The notes below the pieces were generated by a model that worked only from the letters and a program-made list of their open reading frames with translations, did not search any database and was not told the origin of the DNA. The translations under genes were made by a program, and so were the position numbers. 64,000 bases of DNA from Posidonia oceanica (Eukaryota; Streptophyta; Magnoliopsida; Alismatales; Posidoniaceae), in assembly GCA_037176725.1 (NCBI GenBank), contig JAZBRS010000075.1:72542001-72606000 (forward strand), in the 5' to 3' direction. Below, one piece after another: positions 48,201-58,679 of the stretch (position 1 is its first letter; each line of letters starts with the position of its first letter).

Positions 48201-51147
48201 AGGGCAGGGGCGCGTTCCTGGAGACTCCTCGGAGCTCGGATGATCCTTGGAAGTGCTTTCTGCATGCCGGAGCAACGAGGCGAGCTTTGAGCTCGCCGGA
48301 GAAGACGGGTCAGCGGCAGTGTTGACCCGGCGAGAGAGGAGGGGAAACCCCTATCTGAGGGGTGGAAAAGCAAGAGGAGGGGAGAACTAAGCTAATGGCC
48401 AAGAAGATTACCTATTTTGCTGGCTGAGAAGTCCCCCCGATGTAGGTGCCCTCTGCAGAAGTCGGCAAGGATGGACTGGCTACTGGAGAGGTGCCCGGTG
48501 GCTCACGAAGGTCCGGATCTGCTCCAGGAGGTCCTCCGAAGCTTGCTGAATGCTTGGTCGCTCGTTCTGATGCCGACGAAAGAAATCGGCTTTGTTGGGT
48601 GCACTAGAGATCGCCTGAGGTGGGGGGGAAAGGCCTGTTGCTCCTCAGGCCAGATGGAGGATTCTGGCGAGCTTCTGGAGGTCTGGTGATGGTTTCTGGG
48701 GGCTAAGATAGAGTCGTGGAGGTCTGCGGAGGAAGATTGCTGGTGGATTGATTTTCGGACAGAAAGAAAGGAAGGTGTTTGTGGTGGGGGGTTTGCTGTG
48801 AGGGGAGCTGCTGGAGTGGGGCTTTGGTGGGTTAGGAAGATGATGTTTCAGGGAGTTGGGCGGTGGATTTAGGGAAGGTTTCGGGCTCAGAGGAGTTGGG
48901 AATTTTGGAAGGAGTGTTGTTGGGTTGCTGCTGAAGAGTCGGGTGGTTACGGGGTGATTTCTGGGGTGGATTGGTTATGGAATGGAGGGACTGTGATGCT
49001 GGAAGTTTGGGTGGATTTGGGGGATGATTTCAGATGGGTTTGAAGTGCTGTGAAGGCTCTGGTTTCAGTGGAAAGGAAGAGAAGAAAGAGTTGAATTTTG
49101 CAGAGGAAGAGAGGGAGAATTGGAGGCTCTCCGGATGCTCTCAGGTGCTCTCTCTCAAGGGGATCCAAAGGTGGTGAAAGAGGAATGGAATTGAGGTTTT
49201 AACGGGGGCTCGATGGAGATGAGCGTGGGCTGTGGATTTTGAATCCACCAGCGCGAGGCAACTGGAGCTGAGGTGAAGGGCGGTCGGCGAGGGTGACTGG
49301 CAATAAATGCCACCGGAAGATCCGCTGAGAGAGCTGAGAGAAGAGGGCGAGCGGTAGGTGAGGTGATCGAGAGGGAGAGTTTGATTTTCAAAGGAGGGAG
49401 GGAGTTGGCTGGCGCGGGAAGAAACAGAAGAAGAAGAAGGAGGAAGAAAGGAAGAAGGGTGGAGGAAGAAGAAGTGCTGGCGTGGGCTGGGCCTGGCGCA
49501 CGGAGAGAAAAAATAAAAGAAAAAAGAAAAGAAGGAAGGAGGGAAGGGCTGGTGGGCTGGACCAAAAGAAAGAAAAAGGAAATTGAAAAAGAAAGAAGAA
49601 GAAAGGAAGAAAAAGAAAGGAAGAAGAAGAAGGAGAAAATTAAAATAGAAATAAAAATAAAAATAGAAAAAGATTTGAAAATGTTTTTAAAGTAGTTGTT
49701 TAAGTTAGGATTTTTTGATTAGGTTTTTGATGATTGTTTTTAATTAGTTAATCAGGATTAGAAGGAGTTTTAATGTTTGATTAGGATTTTAAGTTTTCTT
49801 TGAATTGTTTTTTGATTTTGTTTAAATGTTTGTTAAGTTTTTTAATTGTTTTTTAGTTAAGTTTTTCTTATTAAGTTTTTCTTGTTAAGTTGGGATTTTT
49901 AATTAGGATTTTTTAATGGGTTGCTTTTTAATTAGTTAGGAGGAGTTTTTGAATTTTGATTTAGGATTTTTCTTAAGTCTTCTTTGAATTGTTTTTTGAT
50001 TTAAGTTCTTTTAATTATTTTTTAGTTAAGTTTTTTCTTGTTAAGTTTTTTAATTAAGTGTTTTTAAATTGTTTCAAGTTTTTTGGTTGTTTCTTTTTTC
50101 TTTTTAAGTTTTTAAGTTGTTTTAAAATTTTCTAATTGTTTCTTTTAGATTTGCTAAGTTAAGTTTATTTTCTTAATTAGTTGTCTTGGTATTTTTAATC
50201 GTTTTCTTTCTTTTTAGGATTTGTTTTTTTTTTAATAGGGTTTTTACTCTTGGTTTGTTTTGATTATATTTTGGTTTTTTTGCTTGAGTTTATAGCATTT
50301 TCTTTTGTTTTTTTTTGTATTTTTTAGATTGTATTCATAGCTTTTAGTTTTAGTCGGATTTGGTTAGGTTTTTGTTTTTAATTGTTTGTTTAAGTTTTTT
50401 GATTATTTCTTTTTAGGATTTTGATTTGTTTTTCTTTTGTTTTAGAGTTTTAAAGGTTTTAAAAGGTTTTTTAGAGATTTAGTGGAAGGAAGGAAAAGAA
50501 AAAGAAAAGGAAGAAATAAAGGAAGAAATGGAGAAAGAAAGAAGAAAGAGAGGAGTGGAAGGAAAGTAAATATTAGAAAATCAAAAGATAAGCTAAAAAT
50601 AAAATAAAAATGCAAATAAAATACAAAATAGAGAGATGCACGAGGTGAGCCCACAGTCAAGCAAGGAAAGGAGAAAGAATGGAGTAAAAAGAAGGAGAAT
50701 AAGGAAGAGAGAGAGAGGAGAGAGAAAAGGATAATTTGGATAAATGAAGGGGTTAGAGGTTTAGAAAAGAGGTGAAATTTAGGGAGTGTGTGGCCTAGGA
50801 TCTCTAGTGTTGGACCTAGGATTTAGATTTGGATTTTGGAAGGTTTTGGAAGGGTTTTGAGGTATAGAAAAATGGTAGTTTTACCTAGATTTTCTAGGAT
50901 TTTTGGGAGTAGTTTTGGTTTGAGATTTTCAAGGGTTTTTGGTAGGTTGTCTAAGTTAGGAAAGGTGAGTTTTCCCATGATTTTTGGGTAGTTTTTGAGT
51001 TCGGGAAGTGGGTGTGATTCTAGGTTAGGTTTAGGCTTGATTTGGAGAGAAGGATGAAAGGAAATGTGTAGTTTTGGACCTAGATTTGGATTCAGAAGAC
51101 ACCAAGAGATTCCAACTGGTTCAGCCTGTCAAAATGGGGTGTCAACA
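45203..51147 (-). mobile_element. Giant solo LTR S3 (Tat/Ogre-like), 5.9 kb
   Basis: On the minus strand it starts TGTTGACACCCCATTTTGAC and ends TACTACA. Perfect duplications gtttt flank it (45198-45202, 51148-51152), and the 3' LTR of E2 (around 56521) shows the empty site. Modules in plus coordinates: conserved block 45541-45630, minisatellite 45880-46200, TGCAAT-rich oligomer region 46880-47480, GC-rich module 48000-49350, purine-rich and then G/T-rich asymmetric tracts 49350-50760. All open frames inside are low-complexity. LTRs this long are known for Ogre elements. Length 5945 bp. Confidence 0.87.
45880..46200 (-). repeat. ~31 bp minisatellite in S3
   Basis: About ten units contain CACGCAAAACGGTGCAA. 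The same repeat forms a far longer array in S4. Confidence 0.85.
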
Positions 51148-51246
51148 GTTTTTAAACATTATTCTCTGTGAGATCGACCCGTATTTTGTATACGTACTAC
51201 ATAGTACACTAAGCACTTGTGGTTGATTAAAATTTACATCAAGTTT

Positions 51247-51266
51247 TTAGCACCGTTGCCGAGGAA
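51247..51266 (+). other. Primer-binding site of E2
   Basis: TTAGCACCGTTGCCGAGGAA lies just after the 5' LTR end. It is a degenerate form of the tRNA-Asp site used by Athila/Calypso elements; the GGCGCC core has become AGCACC. Confidence 0.6.
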
Positions 51267-51544
51267 TAGTGTTTTCATAACATTGATTTATTGTCGGTTA
51301 TTTTTTTTTCTTTTCCCGTTTTTATTTTAAAAAAATAAAAAAAAATTCGTTATTTTAATCTTTCTTTTCGTTTTTATCTAAAAGAAATTGAAAAAAAAAG
51401 AGATACTTTTTTATTTAGGGTTGAAGTATATAAAACAGGGATTGGAGGAGTGAAAAAAGAAGAAGTCTAAGTAAGTTCTTTATTTCTCAAAATTTTTGAT
51501 AATTTTTCATGAATTTTTCAAGATTATCTCAATTATTATCTGAG

Positions 51545-52025
51545 TCATATATTTTGTTGGATTTTTCTTGATCTCAAAAGTAAAAAGAAGAAGAGATGTT
51601 TAAAGTTGAACTTAAATTCAAAAATTCATGATAAGATAGAAACCTACTTTCTAGGACATGCATCATATCTTGTGCATCTAGATATAGACTTTCTATTTTT
51701 GAAATTTAAATTTCATCATATCTTGTTGGATTTTTCTTAAAAGAGATATTTAAAGTTGAACTTAAATTCAAAATTTTATGATAAGATAGAAACCTACTTT
51801 CTAGGACATGCATCATATCTTGTGTATCTAGATCTAGACTTTCTATTTTTGAAATTTAAATTTCATCATATCTTGTTGGATTTTTCTTGATCTCAAAAGA
51901 AATATTTAAAGTTGAACTTAAATTCAAAAATTCATGATAAGATACAAACCTACTTTCTAGGACATGCATAATATCTTGTGCATCTAGATATAGATTTTCT
52001 ATTTTTGAAATTTAAATTTTATTGT
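51545..52025 (+). repeat. Three tandem copies of ~150 bp in the E2 leader
   Basis: TAAAGTTGAA recurs at 51601, 51751 and 51907, periods of 150 and 156 bp. Each unit contains CTACTTTCTAGGACATGCAT and ATATCTTGTTGGATTTTTCT. Confidence 0.88.
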
Positions 52026-52800
52026 TGGAGATTGCTAGAGGAAAGGTACGTGCTTTTATTTTAATTTCTTACATATTAAAGCACATAGTTTGTAGGAGAG
52101 AACAACTTGTTTGTGCATCATTAATTGTATATCATATATCAAAGTACCTAAGGGCATAACCCATAGTATAATATAAGGTAGGGATTTCATCACCCTTCCT
52201 TAGCCTAAAAACAACAATATCAAGCATAAAGCATTGACTCAAGCCTAAATTAAAATCAAGTAGACATTGGCCCCTAGAATTCGAGCTCAATAGGATAAGG
52301 GAGTTTAAGGATGAATCAAATTTAAAATTCTTTTCCTACTTGGTGTCTAGAAAAGTGGTTCACAATGTTACACCTTAAAAGACAAGTGATTATTTAATTA
52401 GGTCCGTGCTCAAGCACGGGGAGCCTCCCACTTTCCTCCACTGATCTGGCCAATTGGGTAAGAGAATTTTGATTTAAGAATCTCAAAGGTTAACTTGAAA
52501 GTTAGGAGCTGTCTAGTTGTTTTTAAGTCAACCTTATTTCTAGGGTTTCTATGATTTGTGTGCTAGACTAGGTTTCTTTATCTCTCCTATCTGTAGAATC
52601 AGGATTTTACTTCTCATCTCCTAGAATCTTCTCAGCTTCTTTAGGGTTTCGTCATCTCTAAGCTGTGTCAGTTGGTTACACTAATTTGGGTTAGAAATTT
52701 CACTTTCAAATTCAAACCCAACAATTTAAAAATGACTGAACAATTAAAATACTCATCCTAAACCCTAAGAAGTAGATATTCATTTGTTGGAGGATATTCA

Positions 52801-53613
52801 ATGAATCAAGTTGGTTATGGATTTGAACAATTCAATTGTGTGGCCCAAAGACCTTGTAATGAATCAAGTGACCCTTATACCTCAAATTACAATTTAAATT
52901 GGGATCAACCTGATTTCCTATGGGACCAAAGATCATATGATGGAGGGTCTAGCTTCAATGAAGTCCAATTTCATTACTTTGAACCTTATCCATATTCAGA
53001 TCCACAATACTACTCAACCTTTCCTCCTCTAGATTGGCAACAAGAAGATGAAATTAGGTTAACAAGTCTAGAAAAGAGCATAGAAGAGCTAGTGGAAGCA
53101 AATAGACAGACCTCTACTGCCAACACTCATGCAACAAGTCTAGAAAAGAGGATAGAAGAGCTAGTGGAAGCAAATACACAGACCTCTATCAACATAACTG
53201 CCAACACTCATGCCATAGCTCATGTAGAAACGCAGTTAGGTCAACTAATCAATGATGTAATGGAGAGAGAGGAATGGAATTTTCTTGCTCAACATGGGAA
53301 CTCCCCTGATCAACCCTGTATTGTCCAAACAATGCCAGAAGTAGAAACCCAAGCCCAAGTAGATGAGTCCACTAAAGAACCAGTTGGCCAGTTAGACCAA
53401 TTCATTGCAGAGGTTTTCCTTTCAAGTGATTCTATTGTGAAAAAACCTCAACCAGATGAGACATTCGAGGTTAACATTATTAAAGATTTCTCAGAAAAAG
53501 AAGATTTAATAGAGGAGGAAATTGAATTTGATCTAGGTTACTTTAACAAAAATTTTGAGGAGATTTTCAAAGATGATTTAATGTTTGTTGAAGAAGCTAA
53601 TGAGTTAACCTAA
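52801..53613 (+). CDS. Gag-tail-like protein of E2 (270 aa)
   Basis: This is the only intact long frame of E2. Residues about 20-90 (DPYTSNYNLNWDQPDFLWDQ and a Tyr/Pro-rich run) match the Gln/Pro-rich gag tail of E1 (DPYASTYNPGW). It continues with SLEKSIEELVEANRQTSTAN, followed by a second copy, SLEKRIEELVEANTQTS. The C-terminal third is acidic. No capsid core, zinc knuckle or protease is present, so it is the fragment of gag between knuckle and protease, kept open while the rest was lost. The duplicated SLEK segment looks like a coiled coil. Function unknown; it could be a dead remnant that is simply young. A short frame (53665-53865) follows without recognisable domains. Confidence 0.6.
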   Translation: MNQVGYGFEQFNCVAQRPCNESSDPYTSNYNLNWDQPDFLWDQRSYDGGSSFNEVQFHYFEPYPYSDPQYYSTFPPLDWQQEDEIRLTSLEKSIEELVEANRQTSTANTHATSLEKRIEELVEANTQTSINITANTHAIAHVETQLGQLINDVMEREEWNFLAQHGNSPDQPCIVQTMPEVETQAQVDESTKEPVGQLDQFIAEVFLSSDSIVKKPQPDETFEVNIIKDFSEKEDLIEEEIEFDLGYFNKNFEEIFKDDLMFVEEANELT

Positions 53614-55338
53614 TGTAGGACACATAAGTCGAACAAGTGGTATAACCCTCCTCCAGAGCCTATCATGCCTAAGTCCTCATCATTACCATCTACTATAGGC
53701 ACATTAGAGTTATGTGTCAAGCCATATCATTCAGCTCTAGTCGATTATGAATTCAAGCCCTCATTCCATATTCAATTAAATTACATGGGCTTATCCGATC
53801 TAATTTCAGCACTTTGGGTAATTCATGAAGTCCGATTGAGAGAAGTCCAACGGTGGCTTAAATAGGCCGAAAAGAAATTACAAAAGTCCGACTGCTTCCT
53901 TGGCCAGATTGAGATTGTGCCCCAAAGAGTGATGATGTCTTGGATTTTCATGCACCTCAATTGTGAATATGTATAAAATGTACATAACTTTTTTTTTCTT
54001 AGCAGTAGAAGTACTCCATTTCGAATCAGGTATCATTGTTCTAATCTTAATTGTTTTTCATTGATTATATCAATTGTTGCATACATTGAGGACAATGCAT
54101 GGTTTAGGTATGGGGGGGAATCTTCTTTGCGTCTTTTTCATTTTCTTTAGTTAGAGTTTTTTGTGTGACATTTCATTTAAATATATATATATAGATATAA
54201 AAACAAAAAAAAAAAATTTCTTAGAGTTAGAGTTGTATGTACAAAAGTTTTCTTTTCATTTTCTTTAGTTAGAATCTTTTGTGCATCTTTTCTCAAAAAA
54301 ATTTAAAAAAATAAATAAATAAAAACAAAAACCATCTAGGAATTATCCCTAATAATTTAGCTAGCTAGGGGTGGATAAGTGACTTTGAGTTGGAGTTCAA
54401 AGGTAAAGCTGATAGAATGGAATCTCTCAAACCCTATAGTGGAGACAAAATCTAAAAAATAGCATCATCTGGATTATCCTTAAGCACATGTGTACCTTAT
54501 CTTGCACTTACACTTTAGTCCTTGACTATGGAGAATAAAGGAAGACTTGAAACACCAGAGCATCAAAAGTGAAAAAGAGAAGAAAAAAAAAGAGATTGCT
54601 GAAAGTCTAACAATCACTAAGTAACTGGGTAACCGTGCCTCAGAAAGCATTGGATATTCACGTAAAAAGGTGTTTGGAGGACAAAAGCATGGAAAAGAGA
54701 AATCTTGTCTTTGTGGCCTTGGTCACTTGAGTAATTAAGTCCTTAGAGGTGTCTCAACACCTGATCTTCTAAAGCCATCTGGTTTGAGAATTACCGACCT
54801 AAAGCTCGATAAATAGATAGGCAAGAAAAAGCCTAAGAAAGTAATAATAAAGTTTTCTAAATTATTCAAATAAGATGAAAAGTTGTTCAGGTTGGACTTA
54901 AAAATTATTGTTAAGGACTATTTTCACAAACACAAGGTACATGTGAGTCAAATTTTAAGAAGGATGATGTGAAAGATAGGAAAGAGACTCCATAACATGA
55001 GGAGGAGAGAGAGATCTTGACTTGAAGTAGAGCTGAAGAATAAAAACTCAAGGTAGTTTAGAAGCCTCCTAACTTGTTAAAATACTGTGGATAGTGATAG
55101 TGTAAATAACTTTTTTTATCTTTCTTTATTTTTTTTTCCTTTCTTCTGGGATTTTGTGGGTAGATCTGCTGCAAACTCTTACGAGACACCACTCGTCCTC
55201 TAGGGCAACCTAGGGGTTTAAAGGTTTGTTGCACGTACTAAGTGCAATCGCGATTCCTGCGAAAGTGAGTTAGGTTTTTCTTTCTTTATTTGTTCTTTCT
55301 TTTGTTTGAGTCGGTTTTGCTCGAGGACTAGCAAAAGA
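53614..55338 (+). other. Non-coding internal region of E2
   Basis: AT-rich sequence with an AT/A-run microsatellite near 54180-54215 and no recognised coding domain where pol should be. Near 55140-55320 the sequence is more balanced and leads to the polypurine tract. Confidence 0.6.
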
Positions 55339-55354
55339 TAGATATGGGGGTATT
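55339..55354 (+). other. Polypurine tract of E2
   Basis: TAGATATGGGGGTATT directly precedes the 3' LTR start TGATTAGTAC. Confidence 0.75.
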
Positions 55355-56614
55355 TGATTAGTACATTATTCTTACATATTTTATGCCCATATTTATCTCT
55401 TTTGTTCATAAATAATATTACTCGAGGTATTTTGTGTAATTTGTGCAGGAACTTTGGACCTGAAGAGAAAAGAGGAAAAGGAGGAAAAATGATAAAAGAC
55501 AAAAAGAAATGCAAATCTAAGGATAAAAGAAATGGAAATTCGTGTAAGATATCAAATATATCTTTTCCACGTGTGTGAACACGAGGAGTAAGATAAGATA
55601 ATAGAAGCAACAAAGTTGGAAAAAATTCAGGAACAGGTGGCGCCCCCCAGGCGCCCAAAAGCACATCTGGCGCCTAGAGAAGATATGTTTGACTCCGTCT
55701 TTGGAAATCAAAGAAATATCTTGGAAATATCTTGTAATTGAAATTCAGTTTCCTCATTTGTATTCGGATTTATTTATGTGACGGTCAAGCCTTGTAAACC
55801 TATAAAAGGGACCCATTGTGTAAACCCTAGGGGATCCTTAATCTTCCACATTAGGCTTAAGTTTTCTTCCTCCATTGTTTAGAGTTCTTCAAGCTTAGTT
55901 TCTGTAATCAAGGTATTTTTATCAATAGAAGTTCCTTTTCTTTCTATTAATTATGTCTTGTTCTTCTTTTTCCTTTTCTTTTAGTTTTATGTTTTCCATT
56001 GTCATGTGTGGCTAAGTTCTTAAATTTAGGGCTTAGATGAAGTTTATGTATGTTCATATGTTGTGACTGGTTTCTCTTTGTCTTCTCATGCTTAAATGCT
56101 ATGATTATGTAGACTGGATGTATATGACATGAATCATTCATTATTCGATAAACTTTGATAGATTAATATTGATAACATCTTTTTAGTGTATGCTTAGAGA
56201 AGAATACTTGGGGGTTGTGTATATAATCGCAGATCTATCGTATATCATTTGATTTAGTTTATTTTGTGTGATTTTATCTTAGGACTTGATAATATATGGT
56301 GCTTTGCATATAGGTTATGCTTGTTAGGATAAGAACCATTGAGTAAACTATTTAGATCATGAAAAGAGACAATAGTGGATTTAATCATGCATATTGAATT
56401 TTACATAAATGGATTCAAAGCCCTAGGTTTGTTTTAATTAGTTTGATTTACATCTTCTATTTGTAGTTCTTAATCATCATCTCTCTCAACCACCCTTTCA
56501 ATAGTCGATAATAAGTCTTTGTTTTTAAACATTATTCTCTGTAAGATTGACCCGTATTTTGCATACGTACTACATAGTACACCGTGCACTTGCGGTTAAT
56601 TAAAATTCACATCA
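55355..56614 (+). repeat. 3' LTR of E2
   Basis: The intact LTR of 1260 bp runs from TGATTAGTACATTATTC to TTCACATCA. The TATA box TATAAAAG is at 55801-55808. It serves as the empty-site reference for the S3 insertion. Confidence 0.93.
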
Positions 56615-57790
56615 ATAGATGCAAAGGTCTAGAGGAGGGTGTACAATCACAGTGGCTACAAGTTGAACACAAGACTTGTATGAGGCATTTTTACAAGAAT
56701 TTCAAGAAAATTTTTGGTGGTGTTCACTTGGAGCAGTTAGTTTGGAGTGCAACCAGAGCTTACACGTCTAATGCATTCAACCAGTTTATGAAGAAAATAA
56801 GAGCAGATTCATAGGAGACATATCAGTATTTAATGAGAGTTGAAATTAAGGAAAAATATTGGTTTAGAACCCACTTTGGTAAGTCTACAAAGTGACACTA
56901 TATAATAAACAACATATTTAAGTCATTTAATTCATACATAGGAGAAACAAGGTGAAAACCAATAGTATTATGTATAGATGCAATAAGACAGAAACTAATG
57001 AAAGAAATGTATATTAGACAGAAGAATGGAAGAAAATGGATTGATACTCTTATACCATTTGTAAGGAAATAACTTGTTGAGATATCCAGAGATTTAGGAT
57101 GTTTTTCGGTTCTTGGAAGCTCAGATTACAAGGCAGAAATTGTGGACCCTGATATAAGGTGCATAGTAGACATTAAAGAAAGGAGTTGCACTTGTAGGCT
57201 GTGGCAAGTCACTAGACTGCTATGTACACATGCTGCCTCTTTCATTGGTTCTATTAGACAAGCTAAGTGGGAGAACTATGTAGATGATTGCTACACAATA
57301 GCAACATATTTGAAGGTCTATAGGAGTGGAATCAGTCCAATGCTAAATAAGTCACTATGGGAGAAGGCTAAAGACAGTCCACAAGTGAAGCCCCTAGAAA
57401 TCAAACCACAAATTAGTAGGCCCAAGAACAAAAGAATCAGAAGTAAAGACGAGAAGTTAGGTGGTAATGAAATCAAAATGCAACACAGGTGTAAAAAATG
57501 TAGAGTGCTTGGGCATAGAGTGAAAACATGTCCAAAGAAGAATGACCTACCAACAAGTTCTGACCCACCACAAGCCACAACATCTGCAAAAGCTAGGTTA
57601 AAACACAAACTCTATCTTTTCAATTATATTAAATTTTTCTTTGTTTCCATACTTTTTTTTAATACATTATCCTTATTTATATGTGTTTGTAATGAACCAC
57701 CGCCTAGGAAGAAAGGAGGGAGGCGAAGGAACCAGAACAAAGCTTCAAGGAAAAGAAAGAAGGACACCATGTCAGTTGCAGAAGATGGCT
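56615..57790 (+). pseudogene. MULE transposase, C-terminal half
   Basis: RCKGLEEGVQSQWLQVEHKT continues the catalytic domain, followed by CMRHFYKNFKKIFGG and VWSATRAYTSNAFNQFMKKI. The residue where families have the third acidic catalytic site reads differently. After several stops, frame 57142 onwards has a SWIM finger CTCRLWQVTRLLCTHAASFI (C-x-C...C-x-H) and a zinc knuckle CKKCRVLGHRVKTC. The end, rich in Arg and Lys, may be a further exon after a short intron (about 57600-57690). Confidence 0.87.
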
Positions 57791-57814
57791 TACTTGCTAA
57801 CATGACTGACTTAC

Positions 57815-57993
57815 TGATGAGTACATTATTCTTACATGTTTTATGCTCCATATTTATATCTTTTGTTCATAAATAATATTACTCGAGGTATTTTGTGCAA
57901 TTTGTGCAGGAACTTTGGACCTGAAGAGAAAAGAGAAAAAGAAGGAAGAAAAATGATAAAAGATAAAATGAAATGCAAATTCAAGGATACAAG
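57815..57993 (+). repeat. Start of a further Athila-type LTR (E3)
   Basis: TGATGAGTACATTATTC starts an LTR nearly identical to E2 for 179 bp, then stops at the insertion of S4. It lies within or just behind the MULE coding end; the candidate duplication is cttac (57810-57814). The rest is beyond the window. Confidence 0.85.
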
Positions 57994-58679
57994 TGTAGTA
58001 ATCCCAGTGTTCGGATCGTCCATGCACGTTGCCAAAGCTCGCGTGCACCGATCGGAATCAGGCTCACTATTAGCGGCTATGTCCGAGAAGGAAGACCTAA
58101 CTCGAAAAACATTTAAAAGAGGGAAAAAGGGAAAGAAAAGAAGAAGATAAGACAAAATCGGAGTCGCCACCAAGTCTATTAAATCGAAAGACGAGGAAAA
58201 CCGGGGAAATGCGTGAATAATCGCGCAAAACCAAGCAAAAGATGCAATGCAGGACAATGCAAAAGAAATGGGATGCAAATGAATGCAAATGATGTGACTC
58301 GTGCCTAGGACAAAAGCAATATGGTCATTGCGGGCCAAGAGAGGGTAAGGACTCCTGTTACGCGCGGGGAAGGTGTTAGGCACCCCCGACACGCCCGAGA
58401 ATCGGTCTTTCTAGGCTTACGCTCGCATATGCAGGGAAATACAGACTTTGAATGCCTAAGTGCCAATGAATGCCTAAATGAATGCTCAAGGTGTGCTCTA
58501 AGTGATGAAAGACAATGCAAGGAAGTAAACGTGCAATCTGAGTGCTCAGCAACGCTGTCTGTGTTCCGAACCGGGCGGGACCTGGCTCGTAAGAACTCCG
58601 GACAGTAAGCATCACCGCCCTATATGCAAATGCAGGCGAAAAAGCGAAACAGCGAGAAAACCATGCAATGCAATCGACA

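Larger units (their letters stand above)
44032..51241 (+). repeat. 5' LTR of E2, split by S3
   Basis: The LTR consists of 44032-45202 plus 51153-51241, together 1260 bp, exactly the length of the 3' LTR. A TATA box TATAAAAG is at 44478-44485. Three GGCGCC motifs lie at 44316, 44327 and 44346. The last 89 bp differ from the 3' LTR at 9 sites, while the first 1171 bp differ at about 10 (counted by eye). Confidence 0.9.
44032..56614 (+). mobile_element. Non-autonomous Athila-like retrotransposon E2
   Basis: The element has two LTRs of net 1260 bp each, a primer site, a leader with a 150 bp triplication, one gag-like frame (52801-53613), non-coding sequence and a polypurine tract. No protease, reverse transcriptase, RNase H or integrase is present in the 4.1 kb internal region, so it depends on proteins from relatives (a LARD-like derivative). 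The target duplication is atagg (44027-44031) versus ataga (56615-56619), one mismatch. It is inserted in the MULE transposase gene and carries the giant solo LTR S3 in its 5' LTR. Without S3 it is 6633 bp. Confidence 0.88.
42397..57814 (+). mobile_element. Mutator-like element (MULE), split by E2
   Basis: Coding for a MURA-type transposase is found in two blocks, 42397-44031 and 56615-57790. The blocks join in the middle of the catalytic domain once E2 (44032-56614) is removed. The order of domains (N-terminal PB1-like and acidic region, DNA-binding domain, transposase core, SWIM finger, CCHC knuckle) is that of plant MULEs. Terminal inverted repeats were not identified. The right part is entered by another Athila-type LTR at 57815. 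Confidence 0.85.

Noticed and set aside
47861..49565. Arg/Pro/Ser-rich minus-strand frames in the GC-rich module of S3
   Set aside because: Open because of GC-rich composition; the counterpart in S4 gives unrelated frames.
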